DNA of 64,000 nt from SUG1106 sp051883095 (GCA_051883095.1 JBJETB010000088.1:48045-112044), one strand, 5' to 3'; counted from the stretch's first letter, positions 24,600 through 33,306 are shown. Notes: a model not told the origin generated them from the letters alone. Made by a program: numbers and translations.

Positions 24600-24613
24600 A
24601 ATTGTATACAATT
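24600..24613. promoter_or_regulatory. Perfect palindrome, candidate GntR operator
   Basis: AATTGTATACAATT is fully self-complementary and carries the TTGT..ACAA half-sites common for FCD-type GntR regulators. It lies in the 74-bp gap between the divergent GntR and nth genes. Confidence 0.65.
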
Positions 24614-24656
24614 TTAACATTATTAATAGAAAAAAGTCAAGAAAGAGGTAATAGCT

Positions 24657-25292
24657 TTGCTGGAAAAAAATAAGATAAAAGAAGTCCTGGACATATTGGA
24701 GAAAACTTATCCGGAAGCTGAATGTGCTCTTCATCATCAGAATGTTTTTCAGCTGATTGTGGCTGTGGCACTTTCTGCACAGACTACCGACAAGTCGGTG
24801 AACGTGGTTACTCCGGCGCTGTTTGAAAGATATCCTGATGCGGAGGCGCTGGCGGGAGCAGATGTGGAAGAAGTATCAGAGTACATAAAACGGATAGGTA
24901 TGTATAAGACCAAGGCAAGGAATATTGTGGGTATGGCGCAGAAGATTGTATCTGATTACGGCGGTCAGGTACCTGAGGACTATGATGCTCTTGTAAGTCT
25001 GCCCGGAGTAGGGCGAAAGACTGCCAACGTGGTGCTTTCCGTAGGCTTCGGACATCAGAGGATAGCTGTGGATACTCATGTGTTCAGAGTTGCCAACAGA
25101 ATAGGGCTGGTACACGAAAAGGATGTACTTAAGACGGAACTTTCACTGATGGAGCGGATTCCTGAGGAAAGATGGTCAAGAACTCACCACAGCCTGATTT
25201 ATCATGGCAGACAGTGCTGCGAAGCCAGAAAACCAAAATGTGATGACTGCCCTGTAAATACACTTTGCGAATATGTAAATGGAGAAAAGTGA
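24657..25292 (+). CDS. nth: Endonuclease III (base-excision repair)
   Basis: 211 residues. Helix-hairpin-helix with the catalytic Lys (LPGVGRKTANVVLS, about 117-130), catalytic Asp in AVDTHVFRVANR (about 138-150), and a C-terminal 4Fe-4S cluster motif C-x6-C-x2-C-x5-C (CEARKPKCDDCPVNTLC). It removes oxidised pyrimidines and cleaves at AP sites. The start is TTG 24657 with AGAGG about 9 nt upstream; no ATG fits. Its stop overlaps the next gene's ATG. Confidence 0.96.
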   Translation: MLEKNKIKEVLDILEKTYPEAECALHHQNVFQLIVAVALSAQTTDKSVNVVTPALFERYPDAEALAGADVEEVSEYIKRIGMYKTKARNIVGMAQKIVSDYGGQVPEDYDALVSLPGVGRKTANVVLSVGFGHQRIAVDTHVFRVANRIGLVHEKDVLKTELSLMERIPEERWSRTHHSLIYHGRQCCEARKPKCDDCPVNTLCEYVNGEK

Positions 25293-25978
25293 TGAAAAAC
25301 GATACTGTATCTGATATAATAAAACATTCTGTAATGGCTGCTATGGGACTTATGCTGTTCGGCTTCGGGGTTCATCTTACCATTCAGGCCAATATTGGCG
25401 TTGCCCCCTGGGATACGCTGAATCTGGGGCTTTCAAAGACTTTCGGTATTCTGTACGGGACTGCATCTGTGGCAGTGTCCTTTACTATTATTGCAATTGA
25501 CCTGATGCTTCGCGAACGTATAGGTATAGGAACCGTTCTTGATGCCATAGTGGTAGGCAAGACCGTTGATCTGCTCAACTGGATAGGTATAGTTCCTGCG
25601 ATAGAAGGGAATCTGCCTGTAAGCATCGCAGTAATGCTCATAGGGCTTTTTATCATGGGACTTGCACAGGTGATTTATATGAAGGCCGGATTGTGCTGCG
25701 GCCCCAGAGATGCTCTGATGCTGGCAATAAACAGGAGGCTTAAAAAGCTGCCTGTTGGAGCTGTAAACGTATTAATGATGGTAGTAGTGCTTTTTGCGGG
25801 CTGGAGACTGGGTGGACCGATAGGTATAGGGACTATCATATGCACCTTCGGTATAGGAGCGCTCATGCAGCTGGCGTTTGCGATTACACGCTTTGAACCG
25901 AAAGATGTGGAGCATACAGGTTTTGTTGAATGCTGGAGGATGATTAAATCGGGTATAATAAAAAAACAGGATAAATAA
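25292..25978 (+). CDS. YczE/YitT-like integral membrane protein
   Basis: 228 residues from ATG 25292, overlapping the nth stop by one base (TGATG) with GGAGAAAAG upstream. Five to six TM helices and the family signatures LFGFGVHLTIQANIGVAPWDTL, GLCCGPRDALM and RLGGPIGIGTI of the YczE/YyaS group. Members are annotated as membrane proteins of unknown transport role. Translational coupling to nth is probably only operon packing. Confidence 0.88.
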   Translation: MKNDTVSDIIKHSVMAAMGLMLFGFGVHLTIQANIGVAPWDTLNLGLSKTFGILYGTASVAVSFTIIAIDLMLRERIGIGTVLDAIVVGKTVDLLNWIGIVPAIEGNLPVSIAVMLIGLFIMGLAQVIYMKAGLCCGPRDALMLAINRRLKKLPVGAVNVLMMVVVLFAGWRLGGPIGIGTIICTFGIGALMQLAFAITRFEPKDVEHTGFVECWRMIKSGIIKKQDK

Positions 25979-26000
25979 TAACAAAATAATAACAAAACAG

Positions 26001-26029
26001 TAGAAAAAAAATCCAAGTTGTAGTATAAT
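26001..26029 (+). promoter_or_regulatory. Possible promoter of tRNA-Thr
   Basis: A perfect TATAAT at 26024-26029 lies 28 bp before the tRNA; the -35 position (TAGAAA, 26001-26006, 17-bp spacer) is a weak match. Confidence 0.4.
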
Positions 26030-26057
26030 CAAACTGTTGCCGCTTGTTCGGCACTGT

Positions 26058-26132
26058 GCTAGTGTGGCTCAATGGCAGAGCAGCTCATTCGTAATGAGCA
26101 GGTTGGGGGTTCGATTCCCTTCACTAGCTCCA
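26058..26132 (+). tRNA. tRNA-Thr (anticodon CGT)
   Basis: Cloverleaf can be folded by eye: acceptor GCTAGTG (26058-26064) pairs with CACTAGC (26122-26128); D arm with GGCTCAATGGCAGAGC; anticodon stem GCTCA/TGAGC with loop TTCGTAA, giving anticodon CGT (reads ACG); T arm GGGGGTTCGATTCCCT; discriminator T and encoded CCA. 75 nt in total. Confidence 0.95.
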
Positions 26133-26139
26133 GAAGATG

Positions 26140-26166
26140 ATGACACCATCGAGGTGTCATTTTTCA
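26140..26166 (+). terminator. Terminator after tRNA-Thr
   Basis: ATGACACC (26140-26147) pairs with GGTGTCAT (26153-26160) around a 5-nt loop, followed by a short T run. It also lies upstream of the flavoprotein gene. Confidence 0.8.
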
Positions 26167-26184
26167 TATAAGGAGAGCAAATAT

Positions 26185-26727
26185 ATGAGCAAAATTATTA
26201 TACTGGCAGGAAGCGTAAGAAAGGGCGGAAATACGGAACTTCTGGCAAGGTCATTTGCAGCTGGAGCTGAAAAAAATAACGATGTTGAGATAATCTCTGT
26301 GGCGGACATAAATGTAAATCCATGCACAGGATGCGACAGGTGCTTTAAAAGCCCTGGAAATGAATGTGTTCAGCATGATGACATGACAGCAATATACGAA
26401 AAACTTAAAACGGCAGATATGCTTGTAATCGCTTCGCCTGTATACTTCTATGGCATAAGTGCGCAGCTTAAGACGGTAGTAGACAGGCTTCACACACCAA
26501 TGCGAAACACTTTCAAAATCAGAAAACTGGCCCTTCTCCTGGCAGGGGCTGCGGAGCTTCCGGAGATGTTTGACTCTATACTGATGCAGTATACTCTGGT
26601 GCTGAATTATTTCAATCTTGAGGATGCAGGAAAAGTTCTGGCCCGCGGATTCAGAGAACCGGGGACCATAAAAAACAGCGTATTTCTCGACGAAGCATAC
26701 AATTTTGGCCTCAGCATAAGAGAATAG
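26185..26727 (+). CDS. NADPH-dependent FMN reductase / iron-sulfur flavoprotein-like
   Basis: 180 residues from ATG 26185 with AAGGAGAG upstream. Flavodoxin-like fold: FMN phosphate loop GSVRKGGNTELL near residue 9, Cys-rich segment NPCTGCDRCFKSPGNEC (about 48-65) typical of the multimeric flavodoxin/iron-sulfur flavoprotein group, and IASPVYFYGISAQLKTVVDR, the second FMN loop. Usually reduces flavins, quinones or other electron acceptors in anaerobes. The exact substrate is not predictable. Confidence 0.88.
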   Translation: MSKIIILAGSVRKGGNTELLARSFAAGAEKNNDVEIISVADINVNPCTGCDRCFKSPGNECVQHDDMTAIYEKLKTADMLVIASPVYFYGISAQLKTVVDRLHTPMRNTFKIRKLALLLAGAAELPEMFDSILMQYTLVLNYFNLEDAGKVLARGFREPGTIKNSVFLDEAYNFGLSIRE

Positions 26728-26735
26728 ATTATGAG

Positions 26736-26768
26736 CCGGATTTCACTTTGACGTGAAGTCCGGTTTTT
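26736..26768 (+). terminator. Terminator after the flavoprotein gene
   Basis: CCGGATTTCAC (26736-26746) pairs with GTGAAGTCCGG (26753-26763) with one G-U pair, then TTTTT. Confidence 0.85.
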
Positions 26769-26830
26769 ATTTGACTAAAACCCTAAAATATTTTACAATG
26801 AAAGTCTAGAACAAGACTAAGAGGTACAAT

Positions 26831-27117
26831 GTGTTATTAACGGAAGATGCTAAAAAGGCAGAAATACAAAATCTGAGATCTCAATTGGCAGTTTTAAATG
26901 AAAGACTTGGATATGAGGTTCAGATTGATGACAAGAAAAAGGCTTTGGCGGCTCAAATTAAAGGACTGATGCAGGAAACGATACATATGACCGGATTTTC
27001 CTGCTGAGTATAGATGAAGTATCTGAATATGTGCTTATGCTTGACAAAATCTGTTTTGCCACCTCCTGTGCCTTGCAGAAAGGTGCTACTGTAAGTAAGA
27101 TTTGTGGCTTATCTTGA
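26831..27117 (+). pseudogene. Small gene, probably frameshifted near its 3' end
   Basis: GTG 26831 with AGAGG 6 nt upstream opens a 58-codon frame ending at TGA 27005-27007 (begins LLTEDAKKAEIQNLRSQLAV, helical and charged). Immediately around the stop a second frame continues with protein-like sequence (LLSIDEVSEYVLMLDKICFA, then SCALQKGATV) up to TGA 27115-27117. A single frameshift near 26995 would join them into one protein of about 95 residues. Not recognised. It could be a decayed helical regulatory or toxin-antitoxin-type protein. It fills most of the 408-bp gap between the flavoprotein and phosphatase genes. Confidence 0.4.
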
Positions 27118-27135
27118 ATATAGAGGGTAATAGTA

Positions 27136-27600
27136 ATGATAAAAGTTTTATTCATCTGCCACGGCAACATATGCCGTTCACCGATGGCTCAGTTTGTCCT
27201 GCAGGACATAGTTAACAAAAAGGGCTTGGAAAATCAATTCGAAATATATTCTGCAGCCACCAGCAGAGAAGAAATCGGCAACGGCGTCCACCACGGAACG
27301 CGGCGTAAGCTGGCGGAAGAGGGAGTGCCTTGCGGTGAGCACAGAGCCGTGCAGGTGACCCCAAAGGATTATGAATATTACGACTACCTGCTCATAATGG
27401 ACGAAAACAACCGCCGGAATCTCATGCGGATTATCGGCGGCGACCCTGATAAGAAGGTCTACGGACTTCTGGACTTTTCCAACAGGCCTCGTGACATTGC
27501 AGATCCGTGGTATACAGGTAACTTTGATGTTACATACGACGATGTGGTTGAAGGCTGCCAAAGCTTTCTCAAGTGGCTTGATGAAAGGAAATACATATGA
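27136..27600 (+). CDS. Low-molecular-weight protein-tyrosine phosphatase
   Basis: 154 residues. The P-loop CHGNICRS (residues 8-15) is at the N-terminus as in all LMW-PTPs, and the general-acid loop appears as IADPWYTGNFDVTYDDV (about 122-138). Normal full length. Dephosphorylates phosphotyrosine (in some bacteria phosphoarginine) in the cytoplasm. Its stop overlaps the TetR start by 4 nt, so the two are co-translated. Confidence 0.93.
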   Translation: MIKVLFICHGNICRSPMAQFVLQDIVNKKGLENQFEIYSAATSREEIGNGVHHGTRRKLAEEGVPCGEHRAVQVTPKDYEYYDYLLIMDENNRRNLMRIIGGDPDKKVYGLLDFSNRPRDIADPWYTGNFDVTYDDVVEGCQSFLKWLDERKYI

Positions 27601-28154
27601 CTGATTTTACAAAACGGGAAATAAAGACAAAATTCATGGAGCTTCTGTCGGAAAAAAACTTCGATAAGATAACCGTTAAGGAACTGGTGGATGCCTGCGG
27701 CATAAGCCGGAACACCTTTTACTATCACTATCACGACATATTTGAGGTAATGGAGGACATTTTCCAATGCGAAATAATGAAGGTAGTAGAGGCTGAGAAA
27801 AGGTACGGATCACTTAAAGAGGCTTTCCTTCTTTCAACGAAGTTTGCACAGGAGAACAGAAAAGCAATGCTTCATCTTCATCAGTCCACTAAAAGAACTT
27901 TTTTTGATGATTACCTGATGAGAGTATCTGACAAGATAATTAAGGAGTACATATATCAGCAGGCTGAGGGTCTGGAAGTAGATGAGAATGATATAAACCT
28001 TTTATCAGTATTCTATAAACACGGTCTGATGGGTATTTTAAAAGAAATGATAGAAAACGGGCTTCAAGGCGGAGAAGAGAAATTAATTGAGAGAATGGCA
28101 TTCATCCTTGAAGGAAATATAAGGAATTCTTTGACAAAAATTTCATCAAAATAA
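27597..28154 (+). CDS. TetR-family transcriptional regulator
   Basis: 185 residues. N-terminal TetR helix-turn-helix (KITVKELVDACGISRNTFYYHY, residues about 24-45) followed by a helical ligand domain with a C-terminal extension. Overlaps the phosphatase gene (ATGA). Probable targets are itself and the neighbouring radical SAM gene, judged only by position. Confidence 0.9.
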   Translation: MTDFTKREIKTKFMELLSEKNFDKITVKELVDACGISRNTFYYHYHDIFEVMEDIFQCEIMKVVEAEKRYGSLKEAFLLSTKFAQENRKAMLHLHQSTKRTFFDDYLMRVSDKIIKEYIYQQAEGLEVDENDINLLSVFYKHGLMGILKEMIENGLQGGEEKLIERMAFILEGNIRNSLTKISSK

Positions 28155-28166
28155 TGTTACAAATTA

Positions 28167-28204
28167 AGCTTCATGTACAATATTTGTGCATGGAGCTTTT
28201 TTTA
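28167..28204 (+). terminator. Terminator after the TetR gene
   Basis: AGCTTCATGTACAA (28167-28180) pairs with TTGTGCATGGAGCT (28184-28197) including G-U pairs, then seven T residues. Confidence 0.88.
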
Positions 28205-28304
28205 TGTCTATGAATAAAGGAAAGTTTAAACTACAATATCTTAGAATAGAATGAAACAGAGTAAGAATAAGAATAAGATGAAATAACAGAATGGGGGAAT
28301 ATAT

Positions 28305-29684
28305 ATGTCAATGAACCTTGCACACATGGCGGAGAGAAAAGCCTTCGAGATTACTCTTAATTCCATAATAAAGAAAGCGCGTAAGGGAGAAGATCTTTCA
28401 GAAGCATTCGGATCTCTTATTGATAAGATGGAAAAGGTGCTGGGGGATTCCTGGCAGGCATCATCCTATGAAATGCTTAGAAAGATTGCCTGTGAGCCTG
28501 ACAGCAAATGGGCACACTACACGGAGAGAATTCTGAAAGAGGTTGATCCACACATTTTGTCAACCTTTGCACTTAATGCAGGATACGAGGGCGGCTTCAG
28601 GGGCTTCAAAACATCCCTGGAAATGTCTGAAAAGTACGACTGCAACATTCCGTGGATAATTCTCATGGATCCTACGACTGCCTGCAACCTTCACTGCACA
28701 GGATGCTGGGCTGCAGAATATGGAAACAAGCTGAACCTTACATATGAAGAAATGGATAAAATCGTTACTGAGGGTAAAGAGCTGGGAATACATGCATATC
28801 TCTTTACCGGCGGCGAGCCTCTGATCAGAAAAGATGACATAATCAGACTTTGCGAGAAACATAAGGACGTGGCCTTCCATGCATTTACAAACGGAACTCT
28901 CATCGATCAGAAATTCTGTGATGATCTGCTGAGGGTAGGAAACTTCTTTGTTTCAGTAAGTATAGAAGGATTCGAGGAGTCCAACGACGGCAGAAGAGGC
29001 AGCGGACATTATCAGAAGGCTCTGGCAGCTATGGATCTGATGCATGAAAACCATATTCCTTTCGGAGTTTCAATTTGCTATACATCAGCCAACTACCTGA
29101 CGGTTACAAGCGATGAATTCCTCGATATGCTCATCGAAAAGGGCTGCATTTTCGCATGGTACTTCCACTATATGCCTGTGGGAGCAGGAGCGGGAACAGA
29201 GCTTCTTCTCAGTCCTGAGCAGAGAGAATATATGTACAACAAGATTCGTGAAATCAGAGGGCTGGAAGGCGGTAAAGAGCTATTTGCCATCGACTTCCAG
29301 AACGACGGTGAGTTTGTAACAGGATGTATTGCGGCAGGAAAGAAGTACTGCCACATAAACGCTAACGGTGACGTGGAGCCTTGCGTATTTATCCACTACT
29401 CAGGAGCAAACATCAAGGAAAAGTCACTCTTGGAATGTCTTCAGCAGCCTCTCTTCAAGGCTTACAGAAAGGGACAGCCTTTCAATGACAATCTTCTAAA
29501 GCCGTGTCCGATGCTGGAAAACCCTGAAATCCTTCAAAAACTGGTCAAGGAAACAGGTGCTGTTTCTACAGATCTTATGCAGCCTGAATCGGCAGAGGAA
29601 CTTTGCGGCAAGTGCGTAAAGTATGCTGAGGAGTGGGGACCTACAGCCGACAGACTGTGGAATGAGACACACCCTGCAGAGTAA
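28305..29684 (+). CDS. Radical SAM protein with SPASM-like C-terminus
   Basis: 459 residues. A helical N-terminal region of about 110 residues precedes the radical SAM core with CNLHCTGC (CxxxCxxC, near residue 127) and the glycine motif FTGGEPLIR. The C-terminal part has further cysteines for auxiliary clusters (GCIAAGKKYCHINANGDVEPC, KPCPMLEN, ELCGKCVKYAEEWGP), a SPASM/twitch-like pattern. Such enzymes modify peptides or small molecules through SAM cleavage. No precursor peptide gene is evident beside it, so the substrate is unknown. Probable ribosome site is the GGGGG run before the ATG. Confidence 0.9.
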   Translation: MSMNLAHMAERKAFEITLNSIIKKARKGEDLSEAFGSLIDKMEKVLGDSWQASSYEMLRKIACEPDSKWAHYTERILKEVDPHILSTFALNAGYEGGFRGFKTSLEMSEKYDCNIPWIILMDPTTACNLHCTGCWAAEYGNKLNLTYEEMDKIVTEGKELGIHAYLFTGGEPLIRKDDIIRLCEKHKDVAFHAFTNGTLIDQKFCDDLLRVGNFFVSVSIEGFEESNDGRRGSGHYQKALAAMDLMHENHIPFGVSICYTSANYLTVTSDEFLDMLIEKGCIFAWYFHYMPVGAGAGTELLLSPEQREYMYNKIREIRGLEGGKELFAIDFQNDGEFVTGCIAAGKKYCHINANGDVEPCVFIHYSGANIKEKSLLECLQQPLFKAYRKGQPFNDNLLKPCPMLENPEILQKLVKETGAVSTDLMQPESAEELCGKCVKYAEEWGPTADRLWNETHPAE

Positions 29685-29716
29685 AAAATAAAAAGATAGG
29701 AAGATTTAAAGTAAAG

Positions 29717-29746
29717 CATGTCGGGTTGGTATCCGGCATGTTTTTT
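29717..29746 (+). terminator. Terminator after the radical SAM gene
   Basis: CATGTCGG (29717-29724) pairs with CCGGCATG (29733-29740) with one G-U pair, followed by six T residues. Confidence 0.85.
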
Positions 29747-29768
29747 GTTTAAACAAAAAGCGGACAAC

Positions 29769-29797
29769 TTGAATCGCTTTTAAATATATGATAAAAT
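29769..29797 (+). promoter_or_regulatory. Predicted tgt promoter
   Basis: TTGAAT (29769-29774), 17-bp spacer, TAAAAT (29792-29797). Confidence 0.6.
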
Positions 29798-29820
29798 GTC
29801 AAAGATACTTACAAAAAGTA

Positions 29821-29851
29821 AAGGAGGGCAGCTGCAGGAATCATCAGCTGC
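29821..29851 (+). promoter_or_regulatory. tgt ribosome site with a hairpin spacer
   Basis: AAGGAGGG (29821-29828) is the best Shine-Dalgarno but ends 32 nt before the ATG at 29861. GCAGCTG (29828-29834) and CAGCTGC (29845-29851) form a perfect 7-bp hairpin between them, leaving an effective spacing of 9-10 nt. Confidence 0.55.
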
Positions 29852-29860
29852 GATATTTAA

Positions 29861-30982
29861 ATGAAACATGCAGTGACATACAGTTTAATAAAGAAGGATA
29901 ACAGAACCCGTGCCCGCCGCGGCGTTGTTCATACTCCTCATGGTGATATACAGACGCCTGTATTCATGCCGGTGGGGACTCAGGCTACGGTGAAGGCTAT
30001 GAGACCGGAAGAGGTTAAAGAGATGGGGGCTGAGATTATCCTTTCCAACACTTATCATCTTTACCTGAGACCCGGCCACGAGATTGTCAGGGAAGCGGGC
30101 GGCCTTCATAAGTTTATGAACTGGGACCGCGCCATTCTCACTGACAGCGGCGGATTTCAGGTTTTTTCTCTTGGAAAACTCCGCAAGATAACAGAAGAAG
30201 GAGTAAAGTTCCGTTCCCACATAGACGGTTCAGCCCACATGCTGACACCGGAAAAATCAATAGAAATTCAGAATGCTCTCGGCTCCGATATTATGATGGC
30301 CTTCGATGAATGTGCACCTTATCCTGCTGACAGACGATATGTAAAGGACTCTCTTGAAAGAACCACACGCTGGCTTAAGCGCTGCAAGGATTATCATCAG
30401 GACTGGGAACGCCAGTCACTGTTCGGCATCATGCAGGGCGGAATGTATAAGGATTTAAGAAAGCAGAGCGCAGAGGAAGTTTTAGAGCTTGATCTCCCGG
30501 GGTATTCCATAGGAGGGCTTTCTGTAGGCGAGCCAAAGGAACTTATGCTTGATATACTGGACGATTGTGTGGATTATCTGCCGGAGGAAAAACCGAGATA
30601 TCTTATGGGAGTAGGAAGTCCTGACTATCTTTTTGAGGGCGTTGAACGAGGAATAGATATGTTTGACTGCGTGCTTCCTACCAGAATTGCCCGTCACGGT
30701 CTGGCTATGACTTCCCACGGAAGGGTAAACATCAAGAATGCAAAATATGAGAGAGACTGGGAGCCGCTGGATAGGGAATGTGACTGCTATACCTGCCGTA
30801 ATTATTCCAAAGCATATCTCAGACATTTATATAAAGCAGACGAAATGCTTTCAGCTATGCTTTTGTCAAATCACAACCTTCATTTCCTTGTAAACATGAT
30901 GAAAAACATAAGGGAGGCAATTGAAAAGGACAGATTTTTAGAATACAAGAAGGAGTTTTATGATAAATATGGCAGATTTTAA
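29861..30982 (+). CDS. tgt: tRNA-guanine transglycosylase
   Basis: 373 residues, full length. Conserved segments: PVFMPVGTQATVKAM, ILSNTYHLYLRPG, LTDSGGFQVFSL (catalytic Asp), the nucleophile region RYLMGVGSPDYLFEGVERG and FDCVLPTRIARHG, and the zinc site CDCYTCRNY followed by His. Exchanges guanine-34 for preQ1 in GUN-anticodon tRNAs on the way to queuosine. No other queuosine gene is in the window. Its 3' end overlaps the next gene by 23 nt. Confidence 0.97.
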   Translation: MKHAVTYSLIKKDNRTRARRGVVHTPHGDIQTPVFMPVGTQATVKAMRPEEVKEMGAEIILSNTYHLYLRPGHEIVREAGGLHKFMNWDRAILTDSGGFQVFSLGKLRKITEEGVKFRSHIDGSAHMLTPEKSIEIQNALGSDIMMAFDECAPYPADRRYVKDSLERTTRWLKRCKDYHQDWERQSLFGIMQGGMYKDLRKQSAEEVLELDLPGYSIGGLSVGEPKELMLDILDDCVDYLPEEKPRYLMGVGSPDYLFEGVERGIDMFDCVLPTRIARHGLAMTSHGRVNIKNAKYERDWEPLDRECDCYTCRNYSKAYLRHLYKADEMLSAMLLSNHNLHFLVNMMKNIREAIEKDRFLEYKKEFYDKYGRF

Positions 30983-32132
30983 AGAATTGTGTCCACATAT
31001 GGAGTTTTGCGGCGGCTGTATTTATCAGGATGTACCTTATGAAAATCAGCTTGCCGAAAAGGAAAGGGAAGTACGCAGACTTCTTGAGGCTAAAGGCGTA
31101 ACGCCTGAAAAGATAGATCCCATCGAGGGATGCCCGTCAGCATACTGCTACCGCAACAAAATGGAATACACCTTCGGAGACTTTGTAAAGGACGGGGAAA
31201 TGACCCTTGGAATGCACCGAAAGAAAAATTTCATGTCTATTGTCACCGTTGACAGCTGCCAGCTTGTAGATCCTGATTTCAACGTAATACTTAAGGCAGT
31301 TCTTGATTTTGCTGTGTCAGAGGGCTATACCTTCTACCACAAGCGCAGCCACAGCGGGCTTTTGAGAAATCTTATAATCAGAAAGGGTATCAGAACGGGA
31401 GAACTGCTCGTAAATATAGTAACTACATCAGAGGAAGGTTTTGATGAAGATAAGTTTACGGAAATGTTATTATCGTTAACATTGAACAATAAAATCGTCG
31501 GTATACTCAGGACGTATTGTGACAGCCTGGCAGATGCTGTAGTGCCGGATTCATTGAAAACGCTGCACGGCAGGGATTACTACATGGAAAGGCTTCTGGG
31601 ACTTGACTTTAAAGTGAGCGCTTTTTCATTCTTCCAGACCAATGTGGAGGCTGCCGAAAGACTTTATACGGAGGCTCTTGCACTGGTAGATTCTTTTGAA
31701 GGTAAGAAAGCATTTGATCTTTACTGCGGTACGGGAACCATCAGCCAGGTATTGGCACTTAAAGCTAAAGAGGTTCTGGGAATTGAGCTGGTAGAGGAGG
31801 CAGTTGATGCCGCCAGGGAAAACGCAGCGCTTAACGGTCTCGACAATTGCCGATTTATAGCGGGAGATGTGTTTAAGGTTTTAAGTGAGGTTTCCGATAA
31901 GCCGGATGTAATCGTAGTTGATCCGCCTCGTGTGGGTATTCAGCCTAAGGCTCTTGATAAAATTATCAGTTACGGTGTTAATGAAATTATCTATATTTCA
32001 TGCAACCCGAAGACTCTGGCAGAGAACCTGAGATATCTGGATTACTACGGATACAAATGCAAGTATCTGAAGCCTTTTGATAATTTCCCTATGACGAAAC
32101 ATACGGAGTGCATTGCACTGCTGTCAAAATAA
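30960..32132 (+). CDS. rlmD: 23S rRNA (uracil-C5)-methyltransferase, RlmD/RumA family
   Basis: 390 residues. N-terminal iron-sulfur cysteines (CPHMEFCGGCIYQD, plus a later Cys), a central domain with FFQTN, SAM-binding FDLYCGTGTISQVLA near 250, DPPRVGI near 320 and the catalytic-Cys region IYISCNPKTLAENL near 345. Methylates a uridine in 23S rRNA; Bacillota members may be RlmCD-like and modify two positions. Start ATG 30960 lies inside the tgt 3' end with AGGAG 4 nt upstream; ATG 30969 is an alternative. Confidence 0.93.
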   Translation: MINMADFKELCPHMEFCGGCIYQDVPYENQLAEKEREVRRLLEAKGVTPEKIDPIEGCPSAYCYRNKMEYTFGDFVKDGEMTLGMHRKKNFMSIVTVDSCQLVDPDFNVILKAVLDFAVSEGYTFYHKRSHSGLLRNLIIRKGIRTGELLVNIVTTSEEGFDEDKFTEMLLSLTLNNKIVGILRTYCDSLADAVVPDSLKTLHGRDYYMERLLGLDFKVSAFSFFQTNVEAAERLYTEALALVDSFEGKKAFDLYCGTGTISQVLALKAKEVLGIELVEEAVDAARENAALNGLDNCRFIAGDVFKVLSEVSDKPDVIVVDPPRVGIQPKALDKIISYGVNEIIYISCNPKTLAENLRYLDYYGYKCKYLKPFDNFPMTKHTECIALLSK

Positions 32133-32183
32133 AACAGATTATCTTTAAAAACAGTATCATTACGTTTAGGAGCAGGCATTCCA

Positions 32184-33257
32184 ATGGATTACTATTTTTT
32201 AATTATTACAATTATCGACGTTTTTGTCTTGGGAATCATGTGCGTTTTTACAAAGTGCAGTGATATACTTAACAGGGAGCAGAGAAACTGGTTTATATGT
32301 TCCTTTCTTTTGATAATGGTTATCTCGGTTCTTGAGGTAATAACTGTTACTATAGATAAAGGGCCTGCGTCATTTCGGATAGTAAATATTGCAGCAAATT
32401 ATCTGGGCTTCGGACTGACACCTGCTGTTTCGGTTTGTCTTGCGGCTGCGCTCGGGAGAAGTCCAAGTACAAAATATGCATTGACAGCTGAAGGAATATA
32501 TATGTTGTTTATGGCTGTATCATATCCATTAGGTCTCGTTTTTTATGTAGACAAAGATAACACCTACATGAGAGGAGATTATTTCTGGATATACTTAGCA
32601 GCTTATTTTGCCGGGATAATATATCTTCTTCTGATGACTCTGGAAGTTTCAAAAAAGTATCAGAACAAGAATAAGAACACTATTTATGCTGTCGCAGTAT
32701 TCCTTATAATAGGGACAACTGTTCAGGTTGCACTGCCGAAGCTGCATGTTACATGGTTATGCGTGTCATTACTTTCAATTCTATATTATACATATTGTAC
32801 CTGTATGTGGCAGCAGCTTGATGCTCTCACCGGTCTTCTTAATCAGAAAAGTTATCTCTATCATACCGGTGAATTATCATCAAGGGGAACACTTATTGTA
32901 TTTGACATTGATGATTTCAAGCAGGTTAACGACAGATACGGACACCCTACAGGAGATAAATGCCTGAGAGAGGTGGCAGAATGCATCAAACATGCATACT
33001 CAAAATATGGATTCTGCTATAGAATCGGAGGCGATGAATTCTGTGTAATTCTGAAAGAAAACGCAGATGAAGAAAGCTGTTACCAGAAGTTTATCAGGGA
33101 ACTTGACACAAGAAGAGAATCCCTTGACATTCTTCCATTTGTATCTGCGGGATCAGCATACTTTGAGGCGGGAGATAATGCTTTAAAAGTGAAAGAAGAA
33201 GCGGACGCCAATATGTACCGTGTTAAGAAAGAACATAAATCCGGCCATCAGGCATAA
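32184..33257 (+). CDS. Membrane diguanylate cyclase (GGDEF)
   Basis: 357 residues. Seven hydrophobic segments in the first 205 residues make a membrane sensor domain; the GGDEF domain (about 215-355) has the intact signature RIGGDEFCVIL and the substrate motif FDIDDFKQVNDRYGHPTGD. It should synthesise cyclic di-GMP in response to a membrane signal. No EAL or PilZ partner lies nearby. It stands alone, followed by a bidirectional terminator. Confidence 0.93.
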   Translation: MDYYFLIITIIDVFVLGIMCVFTKCSDILNREQRNWFICSFLLIMVISVLEVITVTIDKGPASFRIVNIAANYLGFGLTPAVSVCLAAALGRSPSTKYALTAEGIYMLFMAVSYPLGLVFYVDKDNTYMRGDYFWIYLAAYFAGIIYLLLMTLEVSKKYQNKNKNTIYAVAVFLIIGTTVQVALPKLHVTWLCVSLLSILYYTYCTCMWQQLDALTGLLNQKSYLYHTGELSSRGTLIVFDIDDFKQVNDRYGHPTGDKCLREVAECIKHAYSKYGFCYRIGGDEFCVILKENADEESCYQKFIRELDTRRESLDILPFVSAGSAYFEAGDNALKVKEEADANMYRVKKEHKSGHQA

Positions 33258-33266
33258 TTATAAAAC

Positions 33267-33294
33267 AGAGCTGCCGCAATAACGCGACAGCTCT
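33267..33294. terminator. Convergent terminator between GGDEF and acyl-CoA synthetase genes
   Basis: AGAGCTG (33267-33273) pairs with CAGCTCT (33288-33294), with inner CGC/GCG pairs. A/T-rich flanks on both sides make it usable from both strands. Confidence 0.65.
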
Positions 33295-33306
33295 TACTTT
33301 AAACAA

